A stretch of 33,544 nucleotides of DNA from Puniceicoccaceae bacterium (lineage in GTDB: Bacteria > Verrucomicrobiota > Verrucomicrobiia > Opitutales > Coraliomargaritaceae): contig REBV01000190.1 of assembly GCA_007692545.1 (NCBI GenBank), forward strand, positions 1-33,544. Direction: 5' to 3'. Position 1 is the first letter of the stretch. The number at the start of each line of letters is the position of its first letter. A model generated the notes under the pieces. That model was not told where the DNA came from. It saw only the letters and a program-made list of their open reading frames with translations, and did not search any database. A program made the translations under genes and the position numbers. Positions 14,475-21,900 of this stretch are shown one piece after another.

Positions 14475-15479
14475 ATGGCATTCGATCTACCCAGCACCCT
14501 CGCCCGCTTCGCCGAATTAAATATTGTCGTCATCGGCGACATCATGCTCGACCACTACATCATGGGCGACGCCACCCGGATCTCTCCCGAAGCTCCGGTG
14601 CCCGTCGTCTCCGTCGCGCGCGATCAATACGTCCCCGGCGGCGCAGCCAACGTGGCCAATAATTTGACCGGTCTCGGCGTGCCGACCACCCTGCTCGGTG
14701 CCTGCTGTGACGACCCGGAAAGCCTCCTGCTGCGCAAAGTGCTCGCCGAGCGTGCCATCCGCCTCTCCCCCCTCAGCCAGAAAGACGGGGCCACCACCAT
14801 CGTCAAAACCCGCGTCGTCGTCCAGCGCCAGCAACTCTGCCGTATCGACCGCGAAGCCAAGCCCGCGGCCTATGCTCTGGATGCAGCGCTCCAATCACCG
14901 GAATTCCTCGAGCTGATTCAATCCGCAGATGCCATTCTCTTCTCCGACTACGCCAAGGGTGTGGTCAACGAAGCCCTGCTGCAGGCCGTTCGCCAGGCCA
15001 TCCAGTCGTGCCCGAAACCGCCGCTGCTAGTCGTCGACCCAAAACCAAAACGCCACCTCAACCTAGCTGGCATGACCCTCATGACTCCCAACCGGACAGA
15101 GGCACTGCAAATGGCCGGCTTCGACAGTAGCCCCGACGCTGACTTTGACGACGATGCCGTCATTGCAGCCATCTTCCAGGCCCATAACCCCGAGAAACTC
15201 GTCATCACCCTGGGTGCCGAGGGCATGCTCTTGGGCGAAAACGGCCAAGCCATCGGCCGCATCCAGACCGAAGCCCGCGAAGTTTTCGACGTCTCCGGTG
15301 CCGGCGATACAGTCGTCGCCGTCCTCACCGCCGCACTCGCCTCCGGACTCCCCCTCGAAGAAGCCGCCAAGCTCGCCAACCGCGCCGCTGGCATCGTCGT
15401 CAGCCACCTCGGCACCGCACCGATAACAAAAGCAGAGCTGGAAATAAGCCGCGATATTGACTCAGCCCTGCCCCACTAG
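14475..15479 (+). CDS. rfaE1: D-glycero-beta-D-manno-heptose 7-phosphate kinase
   Basis: A 334-residue PfkB/ribokinase-family kinase that phosphorylates heptose 7-phosphate at C1 to give the 1,7-bisphosphate. IVVIGDIMLDHYIMGDATRISPEAPVPVV is the N-terminal signature of the HldE kinase half. VPGGAANVANNL is the substrate loop. LFSDYAKGVV and VVDPK follow. DVSGAGDTVVA (GAGD at 275-278) is PfkB signature 2 with D278 as the catalytic base. Together with rfaE2 it equals E. coli HldE split into two genes. With gmhA, gmhB and hldD in this window the pathway is complete. It ends the operon. Confidence 0.95.
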   Translation: MAFDLPSTLARFAELNIVVIGDIMLDHYIMGDATRISPEAPVPVVSVARDQYVPGGAANVANNLTGLGVPTTLLGACCDDPESLLLRKVLAERAIRLSPLSQKDGATTIVKTRVVVQRQQLCRIDREAKPAAYALDAALQSPEFLELIQSADAILFSDYAKGVVNEALLQAVRQAIQSCPKPPLLVVDPKPKRHLNLAGMTLMTPNRTEALQMAGFDSSPDADFDDDAVIAAIFQAHNPEKLVITLGAEGMLLGENGQAIGRIQTEAREVFDVSGAGDTVVAVLTAALASGLPLEEAAKLANRAAGIVVSHLGTAPITKAELEISRDIDSALPH

Positions 15480-15763
15480 AATGATGGCCCAAGATGGTCT
15501 TCCCTGACCGTATTATTTGAAACCATACCACTGCTGTCCAAATCTGGATTCTGACAGAGCTTACTCTTAAAGCGGAACTTCTTCTTTGGGGCACCCTCAC
15601 TGACCTTGCCAAGGAGCTGGTAAAAAAGCATCGAAACGAAGTGATCCCAGCTGGCAAAGCCTTTACTCCGGGCCTCGCTACCAGTCTGACCAACCAAGCG
15701 CCCAGAGTAAAACTTATAAAAAAACGTTTTAGATTTTCCATTCTGACAGATTGGCATTGGCAC
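15480..15763 (-). pseudogene. IS4-type transposase N-terminal remnant (DUF4372-like)
   Basis: The roughly 300-base stretch between rfaE1 and the roadblock genes encodes, on the minus strand, KTFFYKFYSGRLVGQTG, SEARSKGFASWDHFVSMLFYQL and GAPKKKFRFKSK. The SKGF-x-(S/C)WD(H/Q)FVSMLF-x-QL pattern is the N-terminal DUF4372 region of IS4-type transposases. The APKK segment seems to come from about 25 residues later in the family, so there is an internal deletion. The catalytic DDE domain is absent. This is a dead insertion-sequence fragment; identification is from memory of the family pattern. Confidence 0.5.
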
Positions 15764-15778
15764 TGCTCTAAATGAGCC

Positions 15779-16087
15779 ATGCTAAATCAATCGGACTTGG
15801 GGGAATTGGAAGCAATGGGTTTTATTGGCGCAATTCGTTGCGCATCCAATGGGGCCATCATTGATGCCACGGGCGATGACCTTGAAGTGTTTGGAAACAT
15901 CCTTGGCTACATAAGCCAGGTCGCCGACATGATCGGCGAGCCCTTCGGCATGGATTCGATCGAAGAGATTCATATCGAAAGTGCCAATACAAAGGCTATT
16001 TGCATACCCCAGGAGGATAGTAGCTTGGGTGTGCTCTGTAGTAGCCGTTCCAATACAGATGCAATACTGGAGGCATTCATTAACTAA
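15779..16087 (+). CDS. Small roadblock/LC7-like protein
   Basis: A 102-residue protein with the build of a roadblock/LC7 domain: a first helix (QSDLGELEAM), a strand pair GFIGAIRCASNGAIIDATGDD, a long helix (GNILGYISQVADMIGE), then strands IEEIHIESANTKAICIPQEDSSLGVLCSS and a final helix (NTDAILEAFIN). Roadblock proteins are regulatory scaffolds, often for small GTPases (as MglB for MglA); no GTPase gene is nearby. A second protein of the same build follows 6 bases later and a degenerate AAA+ protein after that, suggesting a complex. It starts with ATG. The fold call rests on pattern only. Confidence 0.6.
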   Translation: MLNQSDLGELEAMGFIGAIRCASNGAIIDATGDDLEVFGNILGYISQVADMIGEPFGMDSIEEIHIESANTKAICIPQEDSSLGVLCSSRSNTDAILEAFIN

Positions 16088-16093
16088 TTGAGT

Positions 16094-16681
16094 ATGATCG
16101 ACAAAATAATCAAAAACGTCCTCGAACTGCACGGTGTGGAAGGTGCCTGTATCCTCGACAAAAAAGGAAAGCTGCTGCACAACGAACTGCCGGACTTCTT
16201 TCTGGATGACTTCCTAGACGATTTGGCCCGCCGCATCATGGCGCTCTACGAAGCAGTCGATGAAAACTACATGGCCTGTAATGATTACCTGCTGAAATTC
16301 CCCCAAAAGTATCTCTATTTGCGCCGGAGTCGAAATATTTTACTACTGGTAGCGGTGGATCCCTCGGTAAATTTGGTCTCACTGCGGATGGTGACCAACC
16401 TTGTGCTCAAGCACGTCACCCCGAAAGTGCTCTCCGAGATGCGGGCGAGCATGAGTGATTCTCTGCTGGGCATGAATGTAAATGCTCCTGTGGTGCCGGA
16501 GCCTCTCAAGGTGGAAGCACCGAAGCCGGCAGAGGAAGAAGGGCCGGCAGCCACATCTGAAAAGCTGGCTTCAGATACGGCAGATTCTGAACCGGAGGCA
16601 AAACGGGGAACCCAGGCCGTGAGGGGGCAAACAGTCGCCCGACCGCGCCCGGCCCGTTCATTCCGGGGCACGCGGTATTAA
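16094..16681 (+). CDS. Roadblock/LC7-like protein with disordered C-terminal tail
   Basis: A 195-residue protein. Residues 1-120 again follow roadblock/LC7: MIDKIIKNVLELHGVEGACILDKKGKLLHNELPDF, a long helix with a DDFLDDLARRIMALYEAV segment, then YLLKFPQKYLYLRRSRNILLLVAVDPSVNLVSLRMVTNLVLKHV. The tail from about 130 is Pro/Ala/Glu-rich and ends in an Arg-rich stretch (RPRPARSFRGTRY), likely disordered and able to bind a partner or nucleic acid. An in-frame TTG two codons before the ATG is less likely as start. It lies between the first roadblock gene and the pseudo-activator gene in a co-directional run leading to amt. Confidence 0.62.
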   Translation: MIDKIIKNVLELHGVEGACILDKKGKLLHNELPDFFLDDFLDDLARRIMALYEAVDENYMACNDYLLKFPQKYLYLRRSRNILLLVAVDPSVNLVSLRMVTNLVLKHVTPKVLSEMRASMSDSLLGMNVNAPVVPEPLKVEAPKPAEEEGPAATSEKLASDTADSEPEAKRGTQAVRGQTVARPRPARSFRGTRY

Positions 16682-16708
16682 GCCATTCGACATTGGTGTA
16701 GATAAATT

Positions 16709-17953
16709 ATGCTCATTCTGACAAGAGACCGAAAAGCCCGCAGCCAGCTTTCGCTGCTACTTCGCGAACTCGGCTTCCGACCTGTCTTCCATGAATCGCT
16801 GGAGGGCTTATTGGCAGCCATCCAGACTCAGGAAACAAGCGAGACCTGCTTAATCGATATAGAGCTGGAACTGGACCTTGAATCGATGGAGCAAATCCGC
16901 TTGGCCCAGGCCGGGGAAAAAATTATCGGCTTTGAGTGCTATCGGGCCGGGGTAGAAGCCAAAGCTGAAAAAGTGGCCGCTCTTTACTCATCTGTGCTTA
17001 TATTACCAACGCACGCAGAACGGGCCAAATTACGGCTCAAGCATGCGCTCAATCCGATTGGTCAATCCGGCAGCACGAACCGCCTGGCCACCCGTTCGCC
17101 CTTCCCGATGAAGCGCACATTGACCAGCGCCCTGGGCACGCTTCCTGGCACAAAGCAACGTGCCACTTTCATGACCCCGGTCCACACCCGCTATCTCGTG
17201 AGTGAGAGTCGGGCTGCCCGCCAACTGATCCACGACCTCAAGCAAAAGAAATCCAAATCATGCAGCCTCTTATTGGAAAGTCACGAAGAGGCCGAGTTTG
17301 AGCTGATTGCGCGGGAAATGAATTATCTGGATAATGGCGATAGCTTATCTCTTGAGCTGATCGACGGCCCTCATTTAAGCATCGACTACCTGCAGGTGCT
17401 GGAGCGTCAGGCCAACAAAGAGAAGGCAATCGTCATCGCCTATGCCGGTCGGGTCGACGGCCTGAATCAATCCTCGCTCAGCGAGCTAATTGACTTCATC
17501 GAGTATCTATCGAGTTTGCGCAACCCCCACATGCGCCTTATTTTGGCTCACGAAAAAGGAAGTGAAGCCTGCTTTCAAAGCGGCGTGGTTGAGCAGTTGC
17601 CAAAATTGCGAACGCTGACGGAGTCGATCCACGTCCCAGCTTTCGCCGAACGCCCTGAAGACATCGCCCCGATCTGCCAGATGCTGATCGCTTCGATGCG
17701 GGCCGCACACCCCTTTCTTCAGGTCAGCCGCCTATCACCCGAAACAATCGCCTATCTCATCGAGCACCGCAGCGAATATGCCTACGCCAAGCTCGTGCGT
17801 ATTCTCCGCAACTCCTTCGCTCTCTGTCGGCACCGGACTCTTTTACCCGACGACATCAAAAACTTTGGTGAAAGTGACCTCACTACCCAACACCTGCTGG
17901 AGAGCATGGCCGATGAATCCTATTTCCCTTCCAATGAAACCGCTAACGCATAA
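16709..17953 (+). CDS. Degenerate sigma-54-activator-like protein without a P-loop
   Basis: A 414-residue protein aligned by eye to NtrC-type activators. Residues 1-115 look like a weak receiver domain (LILTRDRKARSQLSLLLRELGF, with CLIDIE placing D50 at the phospho-acceptor position). Residues 162-205 (YLVSESRAARQLIHDLKQ... SLLLESHEEAEFELIAREM) match the start of the AAA+ core, but the GESGTGKE Walker A is replaced by LESHEEAE. GAFTGA is absent, so it cannot contact sigma-54 or use ATP in the usual way. IHVPAFAERPEDI (307-319) matches the conserved I-x-VPPLRERPEDI, and LSPETIAYL... KLVRILRNSF the C-terminal AAA+ helices. There is no helix-turn-helix. It is probably a scaffold or regulator acting with the two roadblock proteins; 11 bases separate it from amt. 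Confidence 0.68.
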   Translation: MLILTRDRKARSQLSLLLRELGFRPVFHESLEGLLAAIQTQETSETCLIDIELELDLESMEQIRLAQAGEKIIGFECYRAGVEAKAEKVAALYSSVLILPTHAERAKLRLKHALNPIGQSGSTNRLATRSPFPMKRTLTSALGTLPGTKQRATFMTPVHTRYLVSESRAARQLIHDLKQKKSKSCSLLLESHEEAEFELIAREMNYLDNGDSLSLELIDGPHLSIDYLQVLERQANKEKAIVIAYAGRVDGLNQSSLSELIDFIEYLSSLRNPHMRLILAHEKGSEACFQSGVVEQLPKLRTLTESIHVPAFAERPEDIAPICQMLIASMRAAHPFLQVSRLSPETIAYLIEHRSEYAYAKLVRILRNSFALCRHRTLLPDDIKNFGESDLTTQHLLESMADESYFPSNETANA

Positions 17954-17964
17954 TCAAACAAAAA

Positions 17965-19353
17965 ATGAGTCTTACAAGTCGATTGAAAACCTGCCTCCTC
18001 TTCTGTCTGCTTGCTCTGCTGCCAGGCATCGCCCTCGCCGGGGAAGCCACGGCAGATAGCGCCATCTACTTGAGCCAGAATACCGGCGATATCCTCTGGT
18101 ATCTGGTGGCGGCGGTTCTGGTCTTCTTCATGCAAGCCGGCTTCGCCCTACTGGAAACAGGCCTGACCCGCGCGAAGAACGCCTGCAACATCATGATGAA
18201 AAACATGCTGGACTTCAGCTTCGGGGTCGTGGCTTTCACCATTGTGGGCTACTCGATCATGTATGGCAGTAGCATCGGCGGGTTCTTCGGCTGGGACAGC
18301 GGGTTCTTCGTCATGGGCGACGCACTTATGGTTGGCGACGACCTGGCCGCCACCAACCTGGTCGCGGCCGAATGGCTCTTCCAAGTCGTGTTCGCCGCGA
18401 CGGCCGCGACCATCGCCGCCGGGGTGATGGCTGAGCGGACGAAATTCAAAGCCTATATTATTTACTCGGTGGCGATCACGGCCTTGATCTACCCTATCGT
18501 CGGTCACTGGATCTGGGCCGATGGCTGGTTGGCCAATATGGGCATGCGTGACTTTGCCGGTTCCACCGTGGTGCACTCGGTCGGCGCCTGGGCCGGCCTG
18601 GCCGGAGCCATCGTGCTGGGTGCACGCAAAGGGAAGTTTGATTCCGAAGGCCGCCCGCTACCGATCCCCGGTCACAACATGCCGCTCGCCACACTTGGCT
18701 GCTTTATTCTGATCCTGGGTTGGTTTGGCTTCAATGCCGGTTCCACACTTGGAGCGGTCGACGACATGGCCTACGTCGCCATGCTTACGATGTTGGCTGC
18801 AGCTACGGGCTGTATCGGCGCCAGCATGACGACCTGGGTGAAGTTTGGCAAACCCGACCTCTCGATGACCTTAAACGGAGCACTCGCCGGGCTGGTCAGC
18901 ATCACAGCCTGCTGCGGCAGTGTCAGTATTATCGGGGCCATGGCTATCGGCCTCCTCGGTGGTATCATCGCCGTGTTCGCCGTACTTTTCTTCGAGCAAA
19001 AGCTACGCGTGGACGACCCTGTCGGTGCCGTCAGTGTGCACGGCATTTGCGGCGTCTGGGGCACGCTGGCCGTTGGGCTCTTTGGCAGCACTGCGATCGA
19101 CCCCGGCCTGCTGTCTGATGGCCTCCTCTATGGCGGCACCGCTCAAATTGGGGTGCAAGCCCTGGGCGTTGCAGCGGTCTTTGCCTTCGTCTTCCCCGTA
19201 TCTCTGATCCTTTTCAAAATGATAAAGGCCATCACAGGACTACGCGTCAGCGAAGAAGAAGAATTACAAGGTCTGGATATCTCAGAGCACGGCAATGAAG
19301 CCTATGCTGACTTCCAGGTCTATGCTGACCTGCCGGAAGAAGAGCTGAGCTAG
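17965..19353 (+). CDS. amt: Ammonium transporter (Amt family)
   Basis: A 462-residue inner-membrane ammonium channel/transporter. A signal peptide is visible (hydrophobic 10-24, ALA-GE cleavage near 25), followed by about 11 membrane segments. The conserved pore histidines are H204 (STVVHSVGAWAGLAGA) and H359 (AVSVHGICGVWGT). FALLETGLTRAKNACNIMMKN and GWFGFNAGSTL are Amt signatures. The C-terminal GLRVSEEEELQGLDISEHGNEAY is the regulatory tail that normally meets GlnK. No glnK/PII gene adjoins it here; a roadblock/pseudo-activator set lies directly upstream instead. It starts with ATG. A small hairpin overlaps its stop. Confidence 0.95.
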   Translation: MSLTSRLKTCLLFCLLALLPGIALAGEATADSAIYLSQNTGDILWYLVAAVLVFFMQAGFALLETGLTRAKNACNIMMKNMLDFSFGVVAFTIVGYSIMYGSSIGGFFGWDSGFFVMGDALMVGDDLAATNLVAAEWLFQVVFAATAATIAAGVMAERTKFKAYIIYSVAITALIYPIVGHWIWADGWLANMGMRDFAGSTVVHSVGAWAGLAGAIVLGARKGKFDSEGRPLPIPGHNMPLATLGCFILILGWFGFNAGSTLGAVDDMAYVAMLTMLAAATGCIGASMTTWVKFGKPDLSMTLNGALAGLVSITACCGSVSIIGAMAIGLLGGIIAVFAVLFFEQKLRVDDPVGAVSVHGICGVWGTLAVGLFGSTAIDPGLLSDGLLYGGTAQIGVQALGVAAVFAFVFPVSLILFKMIKAITGLRVSEEEELQGLDISEHGNEAYADFQVYADLPEEELS

Positions 19354-19367
19354 TGAAGCTCCACTAG
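19350..19367 (+). terminator. Weak hairpin at the amt stop codon
   Basis: CTAGTG and CACTAG (6 bp) pair around a 6-base loop and include the amt TAG stop. No T-run follows, so it is at best a weak or Rho-assisted terminator. Confidence 0.25.
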
Positions 19368-19409
19368 ATCGAATGGCACTTAGTTAAGGGTCTTGATCGA
19401 GGCTCGGCA

Positions 19410-19437
19410 AATAAAAGTAGCTGCAGTTTAGACAGGT
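19410..19437 (+). repeat. Possible decayed REP-like unit
   Basis: TAAAAGTAGCT followed by an AGGTGT end resembles the left REP unit found elsewhere in the window (AAAGTAGCT...GCGTGT), but the central palindrome is not preserved. It lies just before the broken sucD fragment. Confidence 0.3.
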
Positions 19438-19459
19438 GTAGCGAGCTTCGAACAGCCAC

Positions 19460-19804
19460 GGGCGGTATGACCCGATTAACGGCACCTCACAGCTCGATGC
19501 CGTGCGTATGCTCAACGAAGACCCGGATACCGATGCGATCATCATGATCGGTGAAATCGGTGGTAACGCCGAAGAACTCGCCTGCGCCTACATCAAGGAG
19601 CACGTCAAGAAACCGGTGGCTGGTTTTATCGCTGGAGCGTCTGCCCCGAAGGGCCGCACCATGGGCCACGCCGGCGCCATCGTCTCCGCCTGCGGAGCGG
19701 GCACTACCGAAGCCAAGTTCGCCGCCATGGAGGCTGCCGGTGTATCCATCGCCCGCAACCCTTCGGAAATCGCAGACGCCCTGCTTCGTATTTATAAGGG
19801 TTAG
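19460..19804 (+). pseudogene. sucD: C-terminal fragment of succinyl-CoA synthetase alpha subunit
   Basis: About 114 codons match the C-terminal ligase half of Suc[44 protein letters not shown], then [11 protein letters not shown] with the phosphohistidine, and the end [10 protein letters not shown]. Intact SucD is about 290 residues; the CoA-binding N-terminal half is missing. The sequence GGCGGT-at-GACCCG suggests a 2-base insertion in the GGDPINGT motif, and a TAG lies in frame at 19439. No proper start or Shine-Dalgarno exists (only an internal GTG at 19502). This is most simply a relic left by rearrangement; the working sucD should be elsewhere in the genome. Confidence 0.8.
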
Positions 19805-19900
19805 CCGGTGCGCATTGGCGCTGACTAAAACTCCTAATCAATACGGAGTGCGGGTGCCTCGCCACTGCGTAGCCCGTAGTGCGTGGACTGCTCCCGCCAT

Positions 19901-20923
19901 TCACCCAAAAACCGCCCGCCGCAGCTTGTTGACCACCGCCAAATCACCCCAGGCTGCCCCCCGCGCCGTTTTGCCCTCAGCTGGTCGACACCCACGCCCC
20001 GCCTCCCACTGCGCCGCATAGCGCCGCACAAAATCGGCGGACCCAAGAACCACTCCATCCGTAAAATACCGCACCCGGCACCGCAACACCACGGATAGCG
20101 GCAACTCCCCCTTCTGCTCATTCAGCACCTTCTCCGCCGCCTTGCGGTCAATCAGCTTCCCTTTATGTGTCCAAGGCGATGCCCCCTTGCCAAAAATCAA
20201 ACTCCGGTGCGCCGACAGAGCCGACTTCAGGCTCGCCGCCTCCCCTCGCCGCTTCGAACCATTCGCGTAAGTCGACCAAATCACCTCCAGCCCCCGCTGC
20301 GCCTTCTGATTGCCCGCCACCGCTTCCGCGTAGCCGCACCAGCGGTAGTCCTTCGGGTCTTCCACCAGCCCCGCACGCACCGGATTCAAATCGATATAAG
20401 CCGCCATGGTTTGCAAAGGATTGCCTTCGCCCTGCACCAACACACTCTTAAACCGGTCCATCCACAAAGTCCCCAGCCGATTGTTATGATTGCGATTATA
20501 CCAGATGGAAAAGCGCTGCTTCAGCGTCTTCATAAATTCAGAAAGGTCATGCATCCGCGCCAGCAATTGCGCTCGGACCTTCTCAGCATCCTCCGTCCCC
20601 TCACGCAGAGCCGTTTCCAAGCGGGCAAACGAAGCCGTCTGATATTTCGTCGGCTTCGGGTAGAGCACCTTAAAGCGCCGCAGCAGTTCCGCATCCGAAA
20701 CAGCCCGATCCTTCTCCGGCACCCGCACCAAAACATGAAAGTGGTTCGTCATTATGGAGTAAGTCAGCACCTCCACCCCACAAAAGTCCGCCACCTGCCA
20801 AAGCATCCTACGAAGCACTTCCTTCTCACGCTTCCCCAACAGCATCTCTCCACCCACCACGCGACTCATTGCATGGTGGATAACTGCCGACTCGGCACAT
20901 TTCATTCTGCGTATACGTCTCAT
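19901..20923 (-). CDS. Y1 (HUH) transposase, REP-associated/IS200-like
   Basis: A 340-residue single-strand transposase of the Y1_Tnp superfamily. The HUH metal site is MTNHFHVLV (H61 and H63). YIDLNPVRAGL supplies the likely catalytic Tyr (Y176), by analogy with Tyr115 in E. coli RAYT (DYIYINPVKHG). FSIWYNRNHNNRLGTLWMDRFKSVL is a family block between them. A C-terminal extension of about 150 residues with basic character follows. It starts with ATG. A 16-base tandem repeat and a REP pair lie just upstream of its start. No flanking terminal repeats or target duplications were seen, so it may be a domesticated or REP-mobilising transposase. It differs from the RAYT at 27221. Confidence 0.85.
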   Translation of the reverse strand: MRRIRRMKCAESAVIHHAMSRVVGGEMLLGKREKEVLRRMLWQVADFCGVEVLTYSIMTNHFHVLVRVPEKDRAVSDAELLRRFKVLYPKPTKYQTASFARLETALREGTEDAEKVRAQLLARMHDLSEFMKTLKQRFSIWYNRNHNNRLGTLWMDRFKSVLVQGEGNPLQTMAAYIDLNPVRAGLVEDPKDYRWCGYAEAVAGNQKAQRGLEVIWSTYANGSKRRGEAASLKSALSAHRSLIFGKGASPWTHKGKLIDRKAAEKVLNEQKGELPLSVVLRCRVRYFTDGVVLGSADFVRRYAAQWEAGRGCRPAEGKTARGAAWGDLAVVNKLRRAVFG

Positions 20924-20994
20924 ATTGAATTTCCACTAATTAACCCCATCATTCAGCGAGCTAAACTCAAGTCAAGCCTCATCTGTTATTATCA

Positions 20995-21026
20995 GGCTAT
21001 AAAATTTACTGGCTATAAAATTTACT
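20995..21026 (+). repeat. Perfect 16-bp tandem repeat
   Basis: GGCTATAAAATTTACT occurs twice without a gap (20995-21010 and 21011-21026), 9 bases before REP pair A and 71 bases upstream of the Y1 transposase start. Confidence 0.9.
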
Positions 21027-21035
21027 CCCTGAGGT

Positions 21036-21100
21036 AAAAGTAGCTCACGCTTCCAGCGTGTCGCGGAGTTGTTAGACACGCTGGAAGCGTGCACTACTTT
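21036..21100. repeat. REP pair A (BIME-like)
   Basis: Left unit GTAGCTCACGCTTCCAGCGTG and right unit in inverted orientation (GTAGTG head on the minus strand) are separated by 14 bases. Each unit is itself a CACGCT-TCC-AGCGTG hairpin with a GTAG head, like enterobacterial REPs. Confidence 0.9.
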
Positions 21101-21436
21101 GGGCTAATCAACGACGACGAAATCAAAGGGGTCATTCCGTATGTTTCGATATTTTTGGGGGCGGGCAGCAAAATCGGGTCATGCCGGAATGGCGCTAACT
21201 TAAGAATAAATCGCGAAGTTAGGGCTGACTGGGATGGTTTGCTTCAGCTACCCTTTAAAGGTTTTAGTTACTGAAGTTCCGACACTTACTACCAATCGGC
21301 AGCTAAAGCAGCCGTTCCCAGTATAAGTCCCAAACAGCCTAAGTGAGCACCATTCGGGTCTGCCCAATGTTTGCTTCGCCTCAGATTCACTTTGCTCCCC
21401 AACCCGGCGGCGGGAATCAGAAGCCTCTCCTGAGGT

Positions 21437-21501
21437 AAAAGTAGCTCACACTTCCAGCGTGTCGCGGAGTTATTGAACACGCTGGAAGCGTGCACTACTT
21501 T
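21437..21501. repeat. REP pair B (BIME-like)
   Basis: Same arrangement as pair A, with one change in the left hairpin (CACACTTCC). The preceding CCTGAGGTAAAAG and the following CGCGGAGTT are also shared with pair A, so the two derive from one longer unit. Confidence 0.9.
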
Positions 21502-21659
21502 GGGGAAAGAAAAGATTGAGCGAAAACAGTCTTCCAAAACCATTTTACTGGATACGGCCATCGCAAGAAGGCGAAGCGGGCCAATGGGGAATATAAACAT
21601 TCACGAAAGGCTCTCGCCCCACCGCAAAGCCCTGCGGCGAATCTCCGACCCCCATCCCC

Positions 21660-21854
21660 TTACCGGGGGAGATGACGATCGATCTCGTTGAGCACACTTA
21701 TGCAGTGAGTCAGATCTTCGTTTTCAGGCAACCAGGGCAGGTTGTCCATGAACTCTTCTTCACGGGTGATCATGGCTTCGACGAAACGCCTGCCCGCCCC
21801 GGTCAAAGCGACCAACGAGGATCGTTTGTGCCCGGGGTTGGGCCGGAGGTCTAT
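21660..21854 (-). pseudogene. C-terminal fragment of a MarR-family regulator
   Basis: About 64 codons on the minus strand read DLRPNPGHKRSSLVALTGAGRRFVEAM, matching the wing of MarR proteins (R-x-x-(N/D)-x-x-D/K-R-S-x-x-V-x-LT-x-x-G), then a C-terminal dimerisation helix to a TAG stop. The N-terminal helices and the recognition helix are missing; the DNA upstream is the start of the divergent acyltransferase-fusion gene. A small inverted repeat TGACAA-CTCTA-TTGTCA (21855-21871) sits at the junction. This is likely the remains of a divergently encoded repressor. Confidence 0.65.
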
Positions 21855-21900
21855 TGACAACTCTATTGTCATCATAAAAGTCGCGAAAACCACACAACTC

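Larger units (their letters stand above)
20924..21659. other. Intergenic stretch with repeats and no convincing gene
   Basis: About 740 bases between the Y1 transposase and the MarR fragment. It contains a 16-base tandem repeat, two REP pairs (A and B) that share about 45 bases of context, and between them small imperfect inverted repeats (CTAACTT at 21195 with AAGTTAG at 21216). Reading frames here have no recognisable protein. It looks like an accumulation site for mobile sequence debris. Confidence 0.6.

Noticed and set aside
21131-21190. Imperfect inverted repeat (GTCATTCCG ... CGGAATGGC) as a terminator or riboswitch
   Set aside because: The arms are short and mismatched with about 50 bases between them, and no gene depends on it.
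21289-21600. A 103-codon minus-strand frame spanning REP pair B
   Set aside because: It crosses the REP repeat and lacks any recognisable protein pattern.
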